Source: 4572-123 sp002084545
GTDB taxonomy: Bacteria > Desulfobacterota > Desulfobacteria > Desulfobacterales > 4572-123
DNA: 6,019 nt
NCBI GenBank assembly: GCA_029939715.1
Contig: JAOZSJ010000173.1
Span: 1-6,019 of the forward strand
Reading direction: 5' to 3'
Made by a program: the position numbers and the translations under genes. Below are positions 1-6,019 of the stretch, piece by piece; the first letter of the stretch is position 1, and every line of letters begins with the position of its first letter. Below the pieces are notes generated by a model. It made no database searches, was not told the origin of the DNA, and was given only the letters and a program-made list of their open reading frames with translations.

Positions 1-108
1 AAAATCAGAAAAAAAGATAACCGCCATTTCATGCATCCCTGGGAAGATCTGGGTAATTTCGGCAATAACGAGCGTACCGTATCAACCACTGGAGAAGGGC
101 ATTATTAA
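1..108 (+). pseudogene. Class-III aminotransferase, N-terminal fragment (truncated)
   Basis: The plus-strand frame is open from the left edge of the window and stops at TAA (106-108), giving 35 visible residues. The stretch RHFMHPWEDL, followed by NNERTV and TGEGHY, resembles the N-terminus of class-III (omega-amino acid:pyruvate type) PLP aminotransferases, where a D-x-x-H-x-x-H-P motif is followed by a GEG-Y motif about 25 residues later. In intact enzymes the frame then continues for roughly 400 more residues, including the PLP-binding lysine. Here it stops immediately after GEGHY, and no frame downstream continues the homology. The break coincides with a block of short TGTCT repeats, which suggests disruption by recombination or an insertion. 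The gene start lies outside the window. It points convergently at the methyltransferase operon. The family call rests on a short motif match from memory, so it is tentative; a short unrelated protein tail is the alternative. Confidence 0.5.
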
Positions 109-113
109 AATAA

Positions 114-175
114 ATTTTGTCTAAAAAATGTCTAATAATTTGTCTCTATTTCACGAGGTCTGCATTTTGTCTAAA
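114..175. repeat. TGTCT repeat patch with a 12-bp direct repeat
   Basis: The 12-mer ATTTTGTCTAAA occurs exactly twice, at 114-125 and 164-175, with starts 50 bp apart. The core TGTCT appears four times in the same orientation, at 118-122, 129-133, 141-145 and 168-172. The patch is AT-rich, lies between the truncated aminotransferase and the last methyltransferase gene, and its right copy covers that gene's TAG stop (171-173). Spaced TGTC-type repeats are typical of the ends of some DDE transposons with TnsB/Mu-like transposases, so a solitary transposon end or scar is one reading. No transposase, inverted partner end or target duplication is visible. A regulatory repeat or chance AT-rich similarity remains possible. 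Confidence 0.5.
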
Positions 176-1652
176 GAAGTTCTTTTTCAGCCCGGGCAAT
201 GATCTTTTTTAGTTCATCCGTCACCTTGTCATCCAACGGTGTCGGCCTGTGATTCTCAAGTATCCACTTAACTTTTTCCACAGCCGCCTCATGGGGATCA
301 AGAAAATTTTTTTGTTTCGGGGACCAGTTACGGGTAACTCCGGGCGTCCATAGCTTGCGAATATTTTTAACCGTGTAGGACCGGCCCAGAAAATTACCCC
401 CAGCCCCCACGGCAAGGATTTCGTCGACGGCAAGACTTTCACTGTCGATGGGAATTCCGTTTGCCATGGCTTTGATGGATTGATAGATATGATCATCAAT
501 CATCATCTGTTCGGGGTAAAGCAGGGTGTCGTTGTCTATCAATCCCATGCCCGGGATCATATCCGGCTGGGCTAGATAAACGTACATGGTGTCAATGCAA
601 AAATCTCTTCCCGCCTGCCAGGAATTTATTCTGGTAGCGTCTCCGGAACCGTAACTGGACATCACCGGAAGGTTGTAATAATGTCCAAGTTCAATGATTC
701 CGGCATTTAATACATGCTGATGTTCAGTGGAAGAGACACATCCGCCCGTATATGGATTCATGGTTGTTGAGAAAAAAGCATAATAAAGCGGTGTCCCCGG
801 GTAAACCAGTTGGATGTAGCAGGCTGCACTCAACAATTCGGCATTGCCCATGACCATGTGACCGGGTATGGAGGCTGGCGAGGTTGTCCCGAGCATGGGC
901 ATGGTCGCAAGTCCCACAGGCAACCTTGCTTTTGCAAATATCAGGGCGGTTTCCAGGGCCTCGGCATCTTGGCTCAGCGGGGATATGGGGCAGGCCAGCA
1001 CGGACAAAGGCGGCCGGGTTTCCATCTTTTTACTGTTTCCTGCCACCGCCTGTGCCATCTCCACCAGATAGTTTGCCTGTTTGGGATCAGCGCAGCTGAT
1101 AATGGAAACATGTTTTTCCGTGTTAGTAAATGACGCTTCAATTTCATGAAGGGACATGACCTTCTCTGGAACATCCAGAGCGCCCACAATGGGCCAGTAA
1201 AAACTGACAGAAGAAAGATAATCTGATACCCGGGCCATCATTGCGACATCGTTCTTTGTTGACGGCCGTTTAATACGGGTATCCAAATCAACAGTGGTGG
1301 TTCCGGTTCCATCGGTTCCGCAATAGGTGGCAGTCCCGTCAAGATAAATGTCAAGGTCTTTGCTCCCTCTGGAACCCATGGTGTAGGTCCGGGGGGCGTT
1401 TGCAAGGGTTTTCATCAAGACGTCAGGGGGAATTTTTACGATTTGTGTTTCTTCGTTGACATCTGCTCCTGCCTCCTGGAAGACTTTAAGCGCCCCGGCA
1501 GAAGGAAACTTCACACCGGCCTCGGATAAAACCGTGAGTGTTGCTTCATGAATTTTTTCTATGTCTGCATCGCTGAAAATCCGTATCTTAATTTCGGATT
1601 TTATCCGGATGGGATCAATGCTTACTTTTATTTTTTTCTGATATGAGCTCAT
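171..1652 (-). CDS. MttB-family (non-pyrrolysine) corrinoid methyltransferase, copy 3 of the operon
   Basis: Member of the trimethylamine methyltransferase (MttB) superfamily, predicted to be a cytosolic TIM-barrel enzyme that moves a methyl group from a methylated, probably quaternary, amine to a corrinoid protein. Numbering from the upstream GTG (1658), family landmarks are I-H-E-A-T-L near 36-41, MGSRG at 94-98, YPGTPLYYA at 286-294, WQAG at 347-350, PEQMMIDD at 382-389, VGAGGNFL at 417-424 and a charged C-terminal helix. The length (493 aa from the chosen start) matches the family. There is no internal TAG, so it lacks pyrrolysine; the loop before the conserved Q348 reads GDATRINSW, with R343 near the expected Pyl column. 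I prefer the ATG at 1652 because AGAAGGAG lies 5 nt upstream, whereas the GTG at 1658 overlaps that Shine-Dalgarno. It lies 30 nt after the preceding paralogue and is the last gene of the operon. It ends in TAG. The substrate is unknown; betaines are likeliest. Confidence 0.9.
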   Translation of the reverse strand: MSSYQKKIKVSIDPIRIKSEIKIRIFSDADIEKIHEATLTVLSEAGVKFPSAGALKVFQEAGADVNEETQIVKIPPDVLMKTLANAPRTYTMGSRGSKDLDIYLDGTATYCGTDGTGTTTVDLDTRIKRPSTKNDVAMMARVSDYLSSVSFYWPIVGALDVPEKVMSLHEIEASFTNTEKHVSIISCADPKQANYLVEMAQAVAGNSKKMETRPPLSVLACPISPLSQDAEALETALIFAKARLPVGLATMPMLGTTSPASIPGHMVMGNAELLSAACYIQLVYPGTPLYYAFFSTTMNPYTGGCVSSTEHQHVLNAGIIELGHYYNLPVMSSYGSGDATRINSWQAGRDFCIDTMYVYLAQPDMIPGMGLIDNDTLLYPEQMMIDDHIYQSIKAMANGIPIDSESLAVDEILAVGAGGNFLGRSYTVKNIRKLWTPGVTRNWSPKQKNFLDPHEAAVEKVKWILENHRPTPLDDKVTDELKKIIARAEKELL

Positions 1653-1657
1653 TTTCA

Positions 1658-1665
1658 CTCCTTCT
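1658..1665 (-). promoter_or_regulatory. Shine-Dalgarno that fixes the start of the 171-1652 gene
   Basis: On the minus strand AGAAGGAG is followed by TGAAA and then ATG (1652-1650), an ideal 5-nt spacing. The in-frame GTG two codons upstream (1658-1656) shares its first G with this element and would have no spacer. The ATG is therefore the better start. Confidence 0.75.
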
Positions 1666-1682
1666 GAATAAAGGTCTTATTT

Positions 1683-3119
1683 TTAAGCTTTCAACCCATT
1701 GTCCGCACGTATCGCTATTTCTTCCAATTGTTCAGAAACCGCCGCTGTAAGGGGATGCTTTGGCTGTGTAAACAAGATCTCGATCACCTTATTTCTCGCT
1801 TTTTCGTACATGCCTGGCTTACCATTGTTCACCCATCTTTCATAGACGCTTCTGTCCACAAGCCGGGGCATGTAGAACTCGGTGCTCCGGCATGCGTTAA
1901 AGGTGTTGCGATTGGTTAAATAATTGCCGCCGGGCTGGGCATCGATGATATCCGCAATAAAATTTTTTGCATCAGAGACATCAATCCCTTCTCGAACCCG
2001 TTTACACATACAGACAATTTCATGGTCCAGAACGATTTGTTCCAAGGCGAGCGCCTGGCCGGAATCCACCTCTCCAATACCGACAATCAGATCCGGACCT
2101 GAAAGTGTCACGGGAAGTGTTGACAGCATTTTTTCGGTGACGGCTTGCACGCCCGGTTCTTTGGCCTCTGTACTGCAACCGGTGAGCCCACAGGGCAGTC
2201 CGTAGTATTTGGTCATTTCTCCCAATCCGCAATTGAGGACAGCGGCCTCAGGCGCGCCGAATAAAAACCCACCACTGGCAAAATTAGTCGCTCCGGGGGC
2301 ATGGCCAATGATGACGGGCGTCCCAGGATGGGCCATCTGGAAAAGGACCAGGGAAGACAATGCCTCAGCATTTGCCTGGGCAATATTTGAATACAGGCTG
2401 GCAGGGCCTGTACTCCCGGGTGCAGGCATGGGCAGAAGCATGATGGGAACGTGATACGGCAGAAGTTCCAGGTAGGCGTCAGCCATGTGTCCGTCGTGAA
2501 CCAGGGGCGGTAGGGTGCAATAGACCACGGACATGATCTTACGTTCCTTGATTTTATCCTCGCTGCCAAGGATAGCAACCAGAGTATCCATAAAATAGGG
2601 CACCTCGCGGGGGTGATGAATTTCGTGTTGGATATGCTTGGATGTGTTCCGGACAGCCGCATGCATCTCCCTTAATACCATGGATTGAACGGGCACGTCA
2701 TGGGCCTTGACATTGGGCCAGGCGGCAGCGCCAAGATCCATTTCTTCGAATAGCCTGCAACTGTCTGCAATATCCTTTATAAGTCCCGGACGTCTTTCTC
2801 CCGTCTCAAAATCAATGGCAAAGGTGGCCTGGCCGTCCAGAATATAGCGGGTAAATACAGAGGGTAACTCAAAATCGAACAATGGGTTTCGCGCCCCCAT
2901 GACAAAGGATTTGGGGGCGGTTCGGAGCGCTTCCGTGACCATGTCTTCGGGAATTTTTGCTATTTTTCTATTCCGGTCTATCAATGCACCGTTGTCTTTA
3001 AGTATGCCCAGGGCCTTCTCACTGTGAAATTTTGCCCCCACGTCCATGAGAATACGGAGGCTGTCGGCATGTATTTTGTTTTTTTCATCATTTGAAAGGG
3101 CACTGAGTTGAAAGTTCAT
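1683..3119 (-). CDS. MttB-family (non-pyrrolysine) corrinoid methyltransferase, copy 2 of the operon
   Basis: A 478-residue MttB-superfamily protein, full length for the family. Visible landmarks are the N-terminal IHADSLRIL (16-24), MGARNP (74-79), DFETGERRPG (103-112), HPGTPVIIG (264-272), VQAVTEK (324-330), LEQIVLDHEI (359-368), QPGGNYL (395-401) and the C-terminal segment with RLVDRSVYERW (419-429). By family precedent it demethylates a methylamine or betaine and methylates a corrinoid protein. There is no in-frame TAG. The loop that holds pyrrolysine in true MttB reads STEAKEPGV here, with K320 five residues before Q325, the pattern common in non-Pyl homologues. The ATG at 3119 is preceded by AAGGA with about 9 nt spacing. 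It follows the first methyltransferase after a 115-nt gap, precedes the third by 30 nt, and ends in TAA. It is only moderately similar to its two neighbours, which suggests a different substrate or partner rather than a recent duplicate. Confidence 0.9.
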   Translation of the reverse strand: MNFQLSALSNDEKNKIHADSLRILMDVGAKFHSEKALGILKDNGALIDRNRKIAKIPEDMVTEALRTAPKSFVMGARNPLFDFELPSVFTRYILDGQATFAIDFETGERRPGLIKDIADSCRLFEEMDLGAAAWPNVKAHDVPVQSMVLREMHAAVRNTSKHIQHEIHHPREVPYFMDTLVAILGSEDKIKERKIMSVVYCTLPPLVHDGHMADAYLELLPYHVPIMLLPMPAPGSTGPASLYSNIAQANAEALSSLVLFQMAHPGTPVIIGHAPGATNFASGGFLFGAPEAAVLNCGLGEMTKYYGLPCGLTGCSTEAKEPGVQAVTEKMLSTLPVTLSGPDLIVGIGEVDSGQALALEQIVLDHEIVCMCKRVREGIDVSDAKNFIADIIDAQPGGNYLTNRNTFNACRSTEFYMPRLVDRSVYERWVNNGKPGMYEKARNKVIEILFTQPKHPLTAAVSEQLEEIAIRADNGLKA

Positions 3120-3234
3120 TTATTTATTTCCTTTTTATATCAAACCTGAATCAGGATCTTGGTTTCCTTGTCGATGGCCAGAACCGGGCAAATCGGTCAC
3201 AATGAAAATGACACACGTCAGGTTTCTTTGTCGA
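3120..3234 (-). other. 115-nt intergenic gap, possibly decayed coding sequence
   Basis: This is the longest gap in the operon and contains no convincing gene. On the minus strand a short open stretch between two stop codons reads PICPVLAIDKETKILIQV. The DKET motif also occurs in the C-terminus of the upstream methyltransferase (residues 459-462), and an out-of-frame DKET lies just after that gene's stop. This suggests relics of duplicated or rearranged 3' coding sequence. An imperfect stem at 3204-3226 (TGAC/GTCA with ACAC loop, extended by GAAA/TTTC across a small internal loop) has no T-tract, so it is not a convincing terminator. The Shine-Dalgarno of the next gene lies at its left end. 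Confidence 0.35.
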
Positions 3235-3235
3235 T
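3161..3235. repeat. 15-bp near-perfect direct repeat pair
   Basis: GGTTTCCTTGTCGAT at 3161-3175 and GGTTTCTTTGTCGAT at 3221-3235 differ at a single position and start exactly 60 bp apart. The right copy ends on the last base of the upstream gene's TAA stop. They may be traces of a local duplication or a recombination junction; no known element was recognised. Confidence 0.55.
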
Positions 3236-4686
3236 TAATTAAAGCTGTAGGTTATAGAAACGCCCTTTGCCTTGTTTTTTATTTTTTCCAATTCTTGTTG
3301 GGTCTCCTTATCAAACGGCAGGGGGGCATGATTGGTAAGAATAGCATCTATTTTTTCCCGGGCCTCTTCAATGGAAGATTTTTTGCCTGATTCAACCCAT
3401 TGCTCATAAGAGGTATGCACCCCCAACTCAGGAATATACCACTCTCCCCCCCTCAGCCCGGAGACGGTTGTGGGATGGGCAAGATAATTTCCTCCGGGGC
3501 CGATCTCTTTAATGACATTGCAAAGCCATTTGTCATCATCGCTTACAATTCCCCGGCAGGTTCGATGGCACATCCGAAAGATTTCAATATCAATGAGAAG
3601 TTGTTCAAAGCTAAGGATCATGTCCCCCCCTAAAAGACCGGGGCCAATGAGAATGTCCGGTCGTGTCATGGTGGGTAAAATGGTATTCAGAGACCGTTCG
3701 TAGCCTCCCTGGACATTAGGTTCAAAGTTGTCGGATTCAAGCCCGGTAACCATTGTGGGGAAACCGTAAAATCGGCCGATTTCATTTGAAGCCGCATTCA
3801 TTATTGAATTTTCTACCCCCCCACTGAAATACCTCCCCGACTTCGGGTCCATGAGGGTGGACACCGGCGCGTAGAGAATCGGCGTCCCGGGTTCTGCTGC
3901 CTGGAGCAGACACAGGGTCCCCAATACCTCACAATTGCATTGAATCAATGTGGATATCATGGAGCCGGGAGCGGTTGCCCCCATCAGGGCCATGGGCATG
4001 ATGGACACCGGAATATTCCATCCCTTTAAGGCGAGATATGCATCTGTGTATTGTTCGGTCAGTATCAGGGGAGACTGGGGGCAGATAACGGTGGAAAAGG
4101 GATGACTGCTGCGGATGGTTTCCTTTTTTCCGAATACAGTCTGAAGGATTTCCAGGAGCCAGGGGGCCTGATCCTTAGCCATGAAAGGATCCTGAACGTG
4201 TTTTGAAAAATTTTGAAACACGCTGATCTGGTAATCAACAAAATCCGCCATGGTGTTGTCCCTGTCATGGGGCGTGATGGTTCTCCAGAAGATGCCTATC
4301 TCATCTATGGCATCACACAGCCGGGTCACCTCCAGCCAGTCTTTATTTGATGAATCTCTGTGCACGCCAGTTTTTCTGTCGATGACACGGATGCCTTCGC
4401 CGCTCATGCTTAACGTGGAGTTGCCATGGTTGACGGCAAAATTCCTTCCCGGGCGTCGGGCGCCAAGGGAAAAATTTTTCGGCGTCAACCGGATTGATTT
4501 TTCAATCAACACTTCAGGAAAACGGACGATTTGGGTCGTATGGTCAACGATGGCACCGGCATCCTCAAGTAATTTCCTGCCCTGTGCGGTCTCAATGCGC
4601 ATTCCGGTCTGTTTCAAGATATCAAGGCTGCTTTCATGAACCCGTTCACATTCCGCTTTCGAAAGAACCTGTATCTGTATGGTCAT
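3235..4686 (-). CDS. MttB-family (non-pyrrolysine) corrinoid methyltransferase, copy 1 of the operon
   Basis: A 483-residue MttB-superfamily protein, full length. Landmarks are VHESSLDIL (16-24), LGARRPGRNF (74-83), VIDRKTGVHRD (101-111), EPGTPILYAP (265-274), NVQGGYERS (324-332), LSFEQLLIDIEI (358-369), IGPGGNYL (395-402) and a C-terminal charged helix ending in the unusual tail VSITYSFN. The predicted role is transfer of a methyl group from a methylated amine to a corrinoid protein in the cytosol. There is no internal TAG. The loop aligned with the pyrrolysine region reads ESDNFEPNV, with F321 at the column where its neighbours have K or R, so its active site probably differs most. The ATG at 4686 has AAGGA 6 nt upstream. 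It lies 50 nt after the oxidoreductase gene, is the first methyltransferase of the operon, and ends in TAA. The substrate cannot be read from the sequence. Confidence 0.9.
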   Translation of the reverse strand: MTIQIQVLSKAECERVHESSLDILKQTGMRIETAQGRKLLEDAGAIVDHTTQIVRFPEVLIEKSIRLTPKNFSLGARRPGRNFAVNHGNSTLSMSGEGIRVIDRKTGVHRDSSNKDWLEVTRLCDAIDEIGIFWRTITPHDRDNTMADFVDYQISVFQNFSKHVQDPFMAKDQAPWLLEILQTVFGKKETIRSSHPFSTVICPQSPLILTEQYTDAYLALKGWNIPVSIMPMALMGATAPGSMISTLIQCNCEVLGTLCLLQAAEPGTPILYAPVSTLMDPKSGRYFSGGVENSIMNAASNEIGRFYGFPTMVTGLESDNFEPNVQGGYERSLNTILPTMTRPDILIGPGLLGGDMILSFEQLLIDIEIFRMCHRTCRGIVSDDDKWLCNVIKEIGPGGNYLAHPTTVSGLRGGEWYIPELGVHTSYEQWVESGKKSSIEEAREKIDAILTNHAPLPFDKETQQELEKIKNKAKGVSITYSFN

Positions 4687-4736
4687 TATTTTTCCTTTTC
4701 TAAAAAACCGCTGAATCCCAACACGATATCTTGAGT

Positions 4737-5939
4737 CTACTCAACCGTTACCCCTAACTTTGATAACTCAGCAAAGTAGTATTGTCTGGCTTTTTTATTC
4801 AGTATTTCCGGGGATATGGCTCCTTTGGTGTCAATCTTGTCATTGACCAACAGCTTTGTAAAAACAGCGGCACATTGACCTGTGCAATAGGTTTCGTGGG
4901 TCAGACCGGATTTTTCAAAGGCTTCAATCAATCCGGGGGCAATGGCATACCGGTCAATCACGGTGTCTTTTCCCGCTTTTTTACCGATGACCCGGACAAG
5001 AAACGCCCCCTCTTCGGATTTAAGTCCGCCATCAAGAATCTCCCTGATCTCTTCCGGGTACTTGGGGGCCGGGGGGGCACAGGAAATAACGACGTCAAAA
5101 GGGGTGACCGTTGTATCATTCACCTGAATCGGCTCATGGGAAAGCAGACCCATGCGATACAGTTCCAGGGATTTATCCACTGATGGCCCCCCATATTTGA
5201 AATAGACATTTTTGACGCCCTTTAAATACTTTTCCGCGTTAAAGCCCATGGAAATCGGTTCGTCATGGGCATGGTCATACATGCAGATTTTCTGATCCAC
5301 GCCATTAAATTTCATCATTACCGGCCTGCTGAAAGGATGATCAACAACATGTTTCCCGTCAATATAACTATAGGTCTGCATGCACATGTCCCCAAGCGCT
5401 ACTTCCGGGGACCACCAGAACAGAACATATTTGTTTGAAACAACCGCGTCATAGATATGAATTTCAATTGTCTCGACCTCATCCAGCTGATCTGCCGAAT
5501 CCCTGGCAATCACATTGGCCAGGCCAGGGGAAGACCCTGTTCCAATTAAGGCAGTTTTATTTATGGCTTCAAATTTTTTACCCCAGTCAAACAATACCTC
5601 ATGATACCCTTTAATATAATCCGCACCCACGGTATAGGGCCCGGCCAGGTCCTGATAGTGTGCTTTAACCTCAAGCGCTGCTTCCATGACTATGAAGTTG
5701 AAATCCGTAGTCAACCCGTTGACAATTACGTCAACCCCTTGTGCAACGGCAACGACATTTTTAACGTTATGGGCATCCACTTGAACGGCTGTTGCTTTGG
5801 GCAGACTGTTTTCAAGGGATTGGGCCGCCTTAAAATCATAATCCGCACAGATAATTTTTGATACTTCAGGATCGTCATTCATGCGTTTTGCGATGGTACT
5901 TCCCTGTGCGCCAACACCAATAATCAATATCTTTTTCAT
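4737..5939 (-). CDS. Saccharopine dehydrogenase-like NAD(P)-dependent oxidoreductase
   Basis: A 400-residue protein with an N-terminal Rossmann fold. KILIIGVGAQG (3-13) carries the G8-x-G10-x-x-G13 dinucleotide motif, and D33 at the end of the second strand suggests NAD(H) over NADP(H). The GTGSSPGLANV motif (133-143), the YCTGQCAA stretch (351-358) and the ending SPEILNK...LSKLGVTVE match the saccharopine dehydrogenase / carboxynorspermidine dehydrogenase group, with its catalytic domain inserted between the Rossmann halves. Such enzymes make or cleave secondary amines joining an amino acid to an oxo-acid or aldehyde. The ATG at 5939 has AAGGA 6 nt upstream. As first gene of the methyltransferase operon it may process a demethylated amine or amino-acid intermediate; that role is inferred from position only. 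The stop is TAG, and the frame stays open for 16 more codons to a TAATG overlap with the next gene. True lysine-pathway saccharopine dehydrogenase is less likely in this context. Confidence 0.85.
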   Translation of the reverse strand: MKKILIIGVGAQGSTIAKRMNDDPEVSKIICADYDFKAAQSLENSLPKATAVQVDAHNVKNVVAVAQGVDVIVNGLTTDFNFIVMEAALEVKAHYQDLAGPYTVGADYIKGYHEVLFDWGKKFEAINKTALIGTGSSPGLANVIARDSADQLDEVETIEIHIYDAVVSNKYVLFWWSPEVALGDMCMQTYSYIDGKHVVDHPFSRPVMMKFNGVDQKICMYDHAHDEPISMGFNAEKYLKGVKNVYFKYGGPSVDKSLELYRMGLLSHEPIQVNDTTVTPFDVVISCAPPAPKYPEEIREILDGGLKSEEGAFLVRVIGKKAGKDTVIDRYAIAPGLIEAFEKSGLTHETYCTGQCAAVFTKLLVNDKIDTKGAISPEILNKKARQYYFAELSKLGVTVE

Positions 5940-6019
5940 TTTTAATCCTTATTTTTAATCACTTGTGAGTCCAAAGTTTAAAACGGTCATGCCGCCAAAG
6001 ACATATCGTTAACCGTGGA
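5940..6019 (-). other. Upstream region of the operon, no clear promoter
   Basis: These 80 nt hold the Shine-Dalgarno of the oxidoreductase gene and an interrupted palindrome, TCACTTGTGA (5959-5968, arms TCAC/GTGA), that could be a small operator half-site pair. No convincing -35/-10 pair was found. Short frames open from the right edge exist (one stops with TGA at 5989-5987), but they are too short to name. The operon promoter may therefore be further upstream, or more genes may precede this one. Confidence 0.3.

Noticed and set aside
109..170. Transcription terminator between the operon and the aminotransferase fragment
   Set aside because: The region is AT-rich, but I found no stem of more than three or four base pairs next to a T-tract in either direction.
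810..1133. Plus-strand open frame of 107 aa, with overlapping shorter ones at 868-1099
   Set aside because: It lies wholly inside the antisense of a clear methyltransferase gene, has low-complexity composition and no family motif, and is a codon-bias shadow.
2213..2662. Minus-strand open frame of 149 aa inside the 1683-3119 gene
   Set aside because: It is an alternative frame of a strongly supported full-length MttB-family gene, with Pro/Ser/Arg-rich composition typical of an out-of-frame shadow.
3202..3390. Plus-strand 62-aa frame with a hydrophobic stretch, starting in the 115-nt gap
   Set aside because: Most of it is antisense to the 3' end of a methyltransferase gene; the hydrophobic look arises from the complement of Lys/Glu-rich codons and no Shine-Dalgarno precedes it.
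4250..4639. Plus-strand open frames of 129 aa and 69 aa, antisense to the first methyltransferase gene
   Set aside because: No recognisable motifs, no independent ribosome binding site noticed, and full overlap with a conserved gene.
171..4686. True pyrrolysine-containing MttB (trimethylamine-specific)
   Set aside because: All three frames are full length without an in-frame TAG, so none needs pyrrolysine to be complete.
4782..5183. Plus-strand open frame of 133 aa antisense to the oxidoreductase
   Set aside because: It mirrors the conserved oxidoreductase coding region and shows no family features of its own.
5987..6019. Short minus-strand frame open from the right edge (STVNDMSLAA, then TGA)
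   Set aside because: It could be the end of an upstream gene, but a second frame is also open there and ten residues are too few to decide.

Overview
The window looks like part of a bacterial chromosome from an anaerobe that uses methylated amines, most plausibly a deltaproteobacterial sulfate reducer or a similar corrinoid-dependent methylotroph. That placement is inferred from gene content (three MttB-superfamily methyltransferases in a row) and moderate GC; no phylogenetic marker is present. Genes are closely packed, and no rRNA, tRNA, CRISPR array or complete mobile element was seen.

Almost the whole window is one probable operon read right to left on the minus strand. First comes a saccharopine-dehydrogenase-like NAD(P)-dependent oxidoreductase (5939-4737). 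It is followed by three full-length but clearly divergent MttB-family (trimethylamine methyltransferase superfamily) proteins at 4686-3235, 3119-1683 and 1652-171. The gaps are 50, 115 and 30 nt, and every gene has a purine-rich Shine-Dalgarno sequence. None of the three MttB-like frames contains an internal TAG. They therefore belong to the non-pyrrolysine branch, whose characterised members (MtgB, MtpB, MtcB, MtyB) demethylate quaternary amines such as glycine betaine, proline betaine, carnitine and gamma-butyrobetaine, and pass the methyl group to a corrinoid protein. The working model is that the methyltransferases remove N-methyl groups from one or more betaines, and the oxidoreductase acts on an amino-acid-like or secondary-amine intermediate. 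The cognate corrinoid protein, its reductive activator (RamA type) and the methylcorrinoid:tetrahydrofolate methyltransferase are not in the window.

At the left edge, on the plus strand and convergent with the operon, is a fragment (1-108) resembling the N-terminus of a class-III PLP aminotransferase. It ends at a stop codon far short of a full enzyme. Directly after it lies an AT-rich patch with four TGTCT motifs, including a perfect 12-bp direct repeat (114-125 and 164-175) whose second copy covers the stop codon of the last methyltransferase gene. This looks like a recombination or mobile-element scar. The 115-nt gap at 3120-3234 carries a second near-perfect direct repeat (15 bp, 60 bp apart) and may be decayed duplicated coding sequence.

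The most interesting points are three divergent non-Pyl methyltransferases in one operon with different residues in the predicted active-site loop, their pairing with a saccharopine-type dehydrogenase, and the way the dehydrogenase frame continues past its TAG stop to a TAATG overlap with the next gene.
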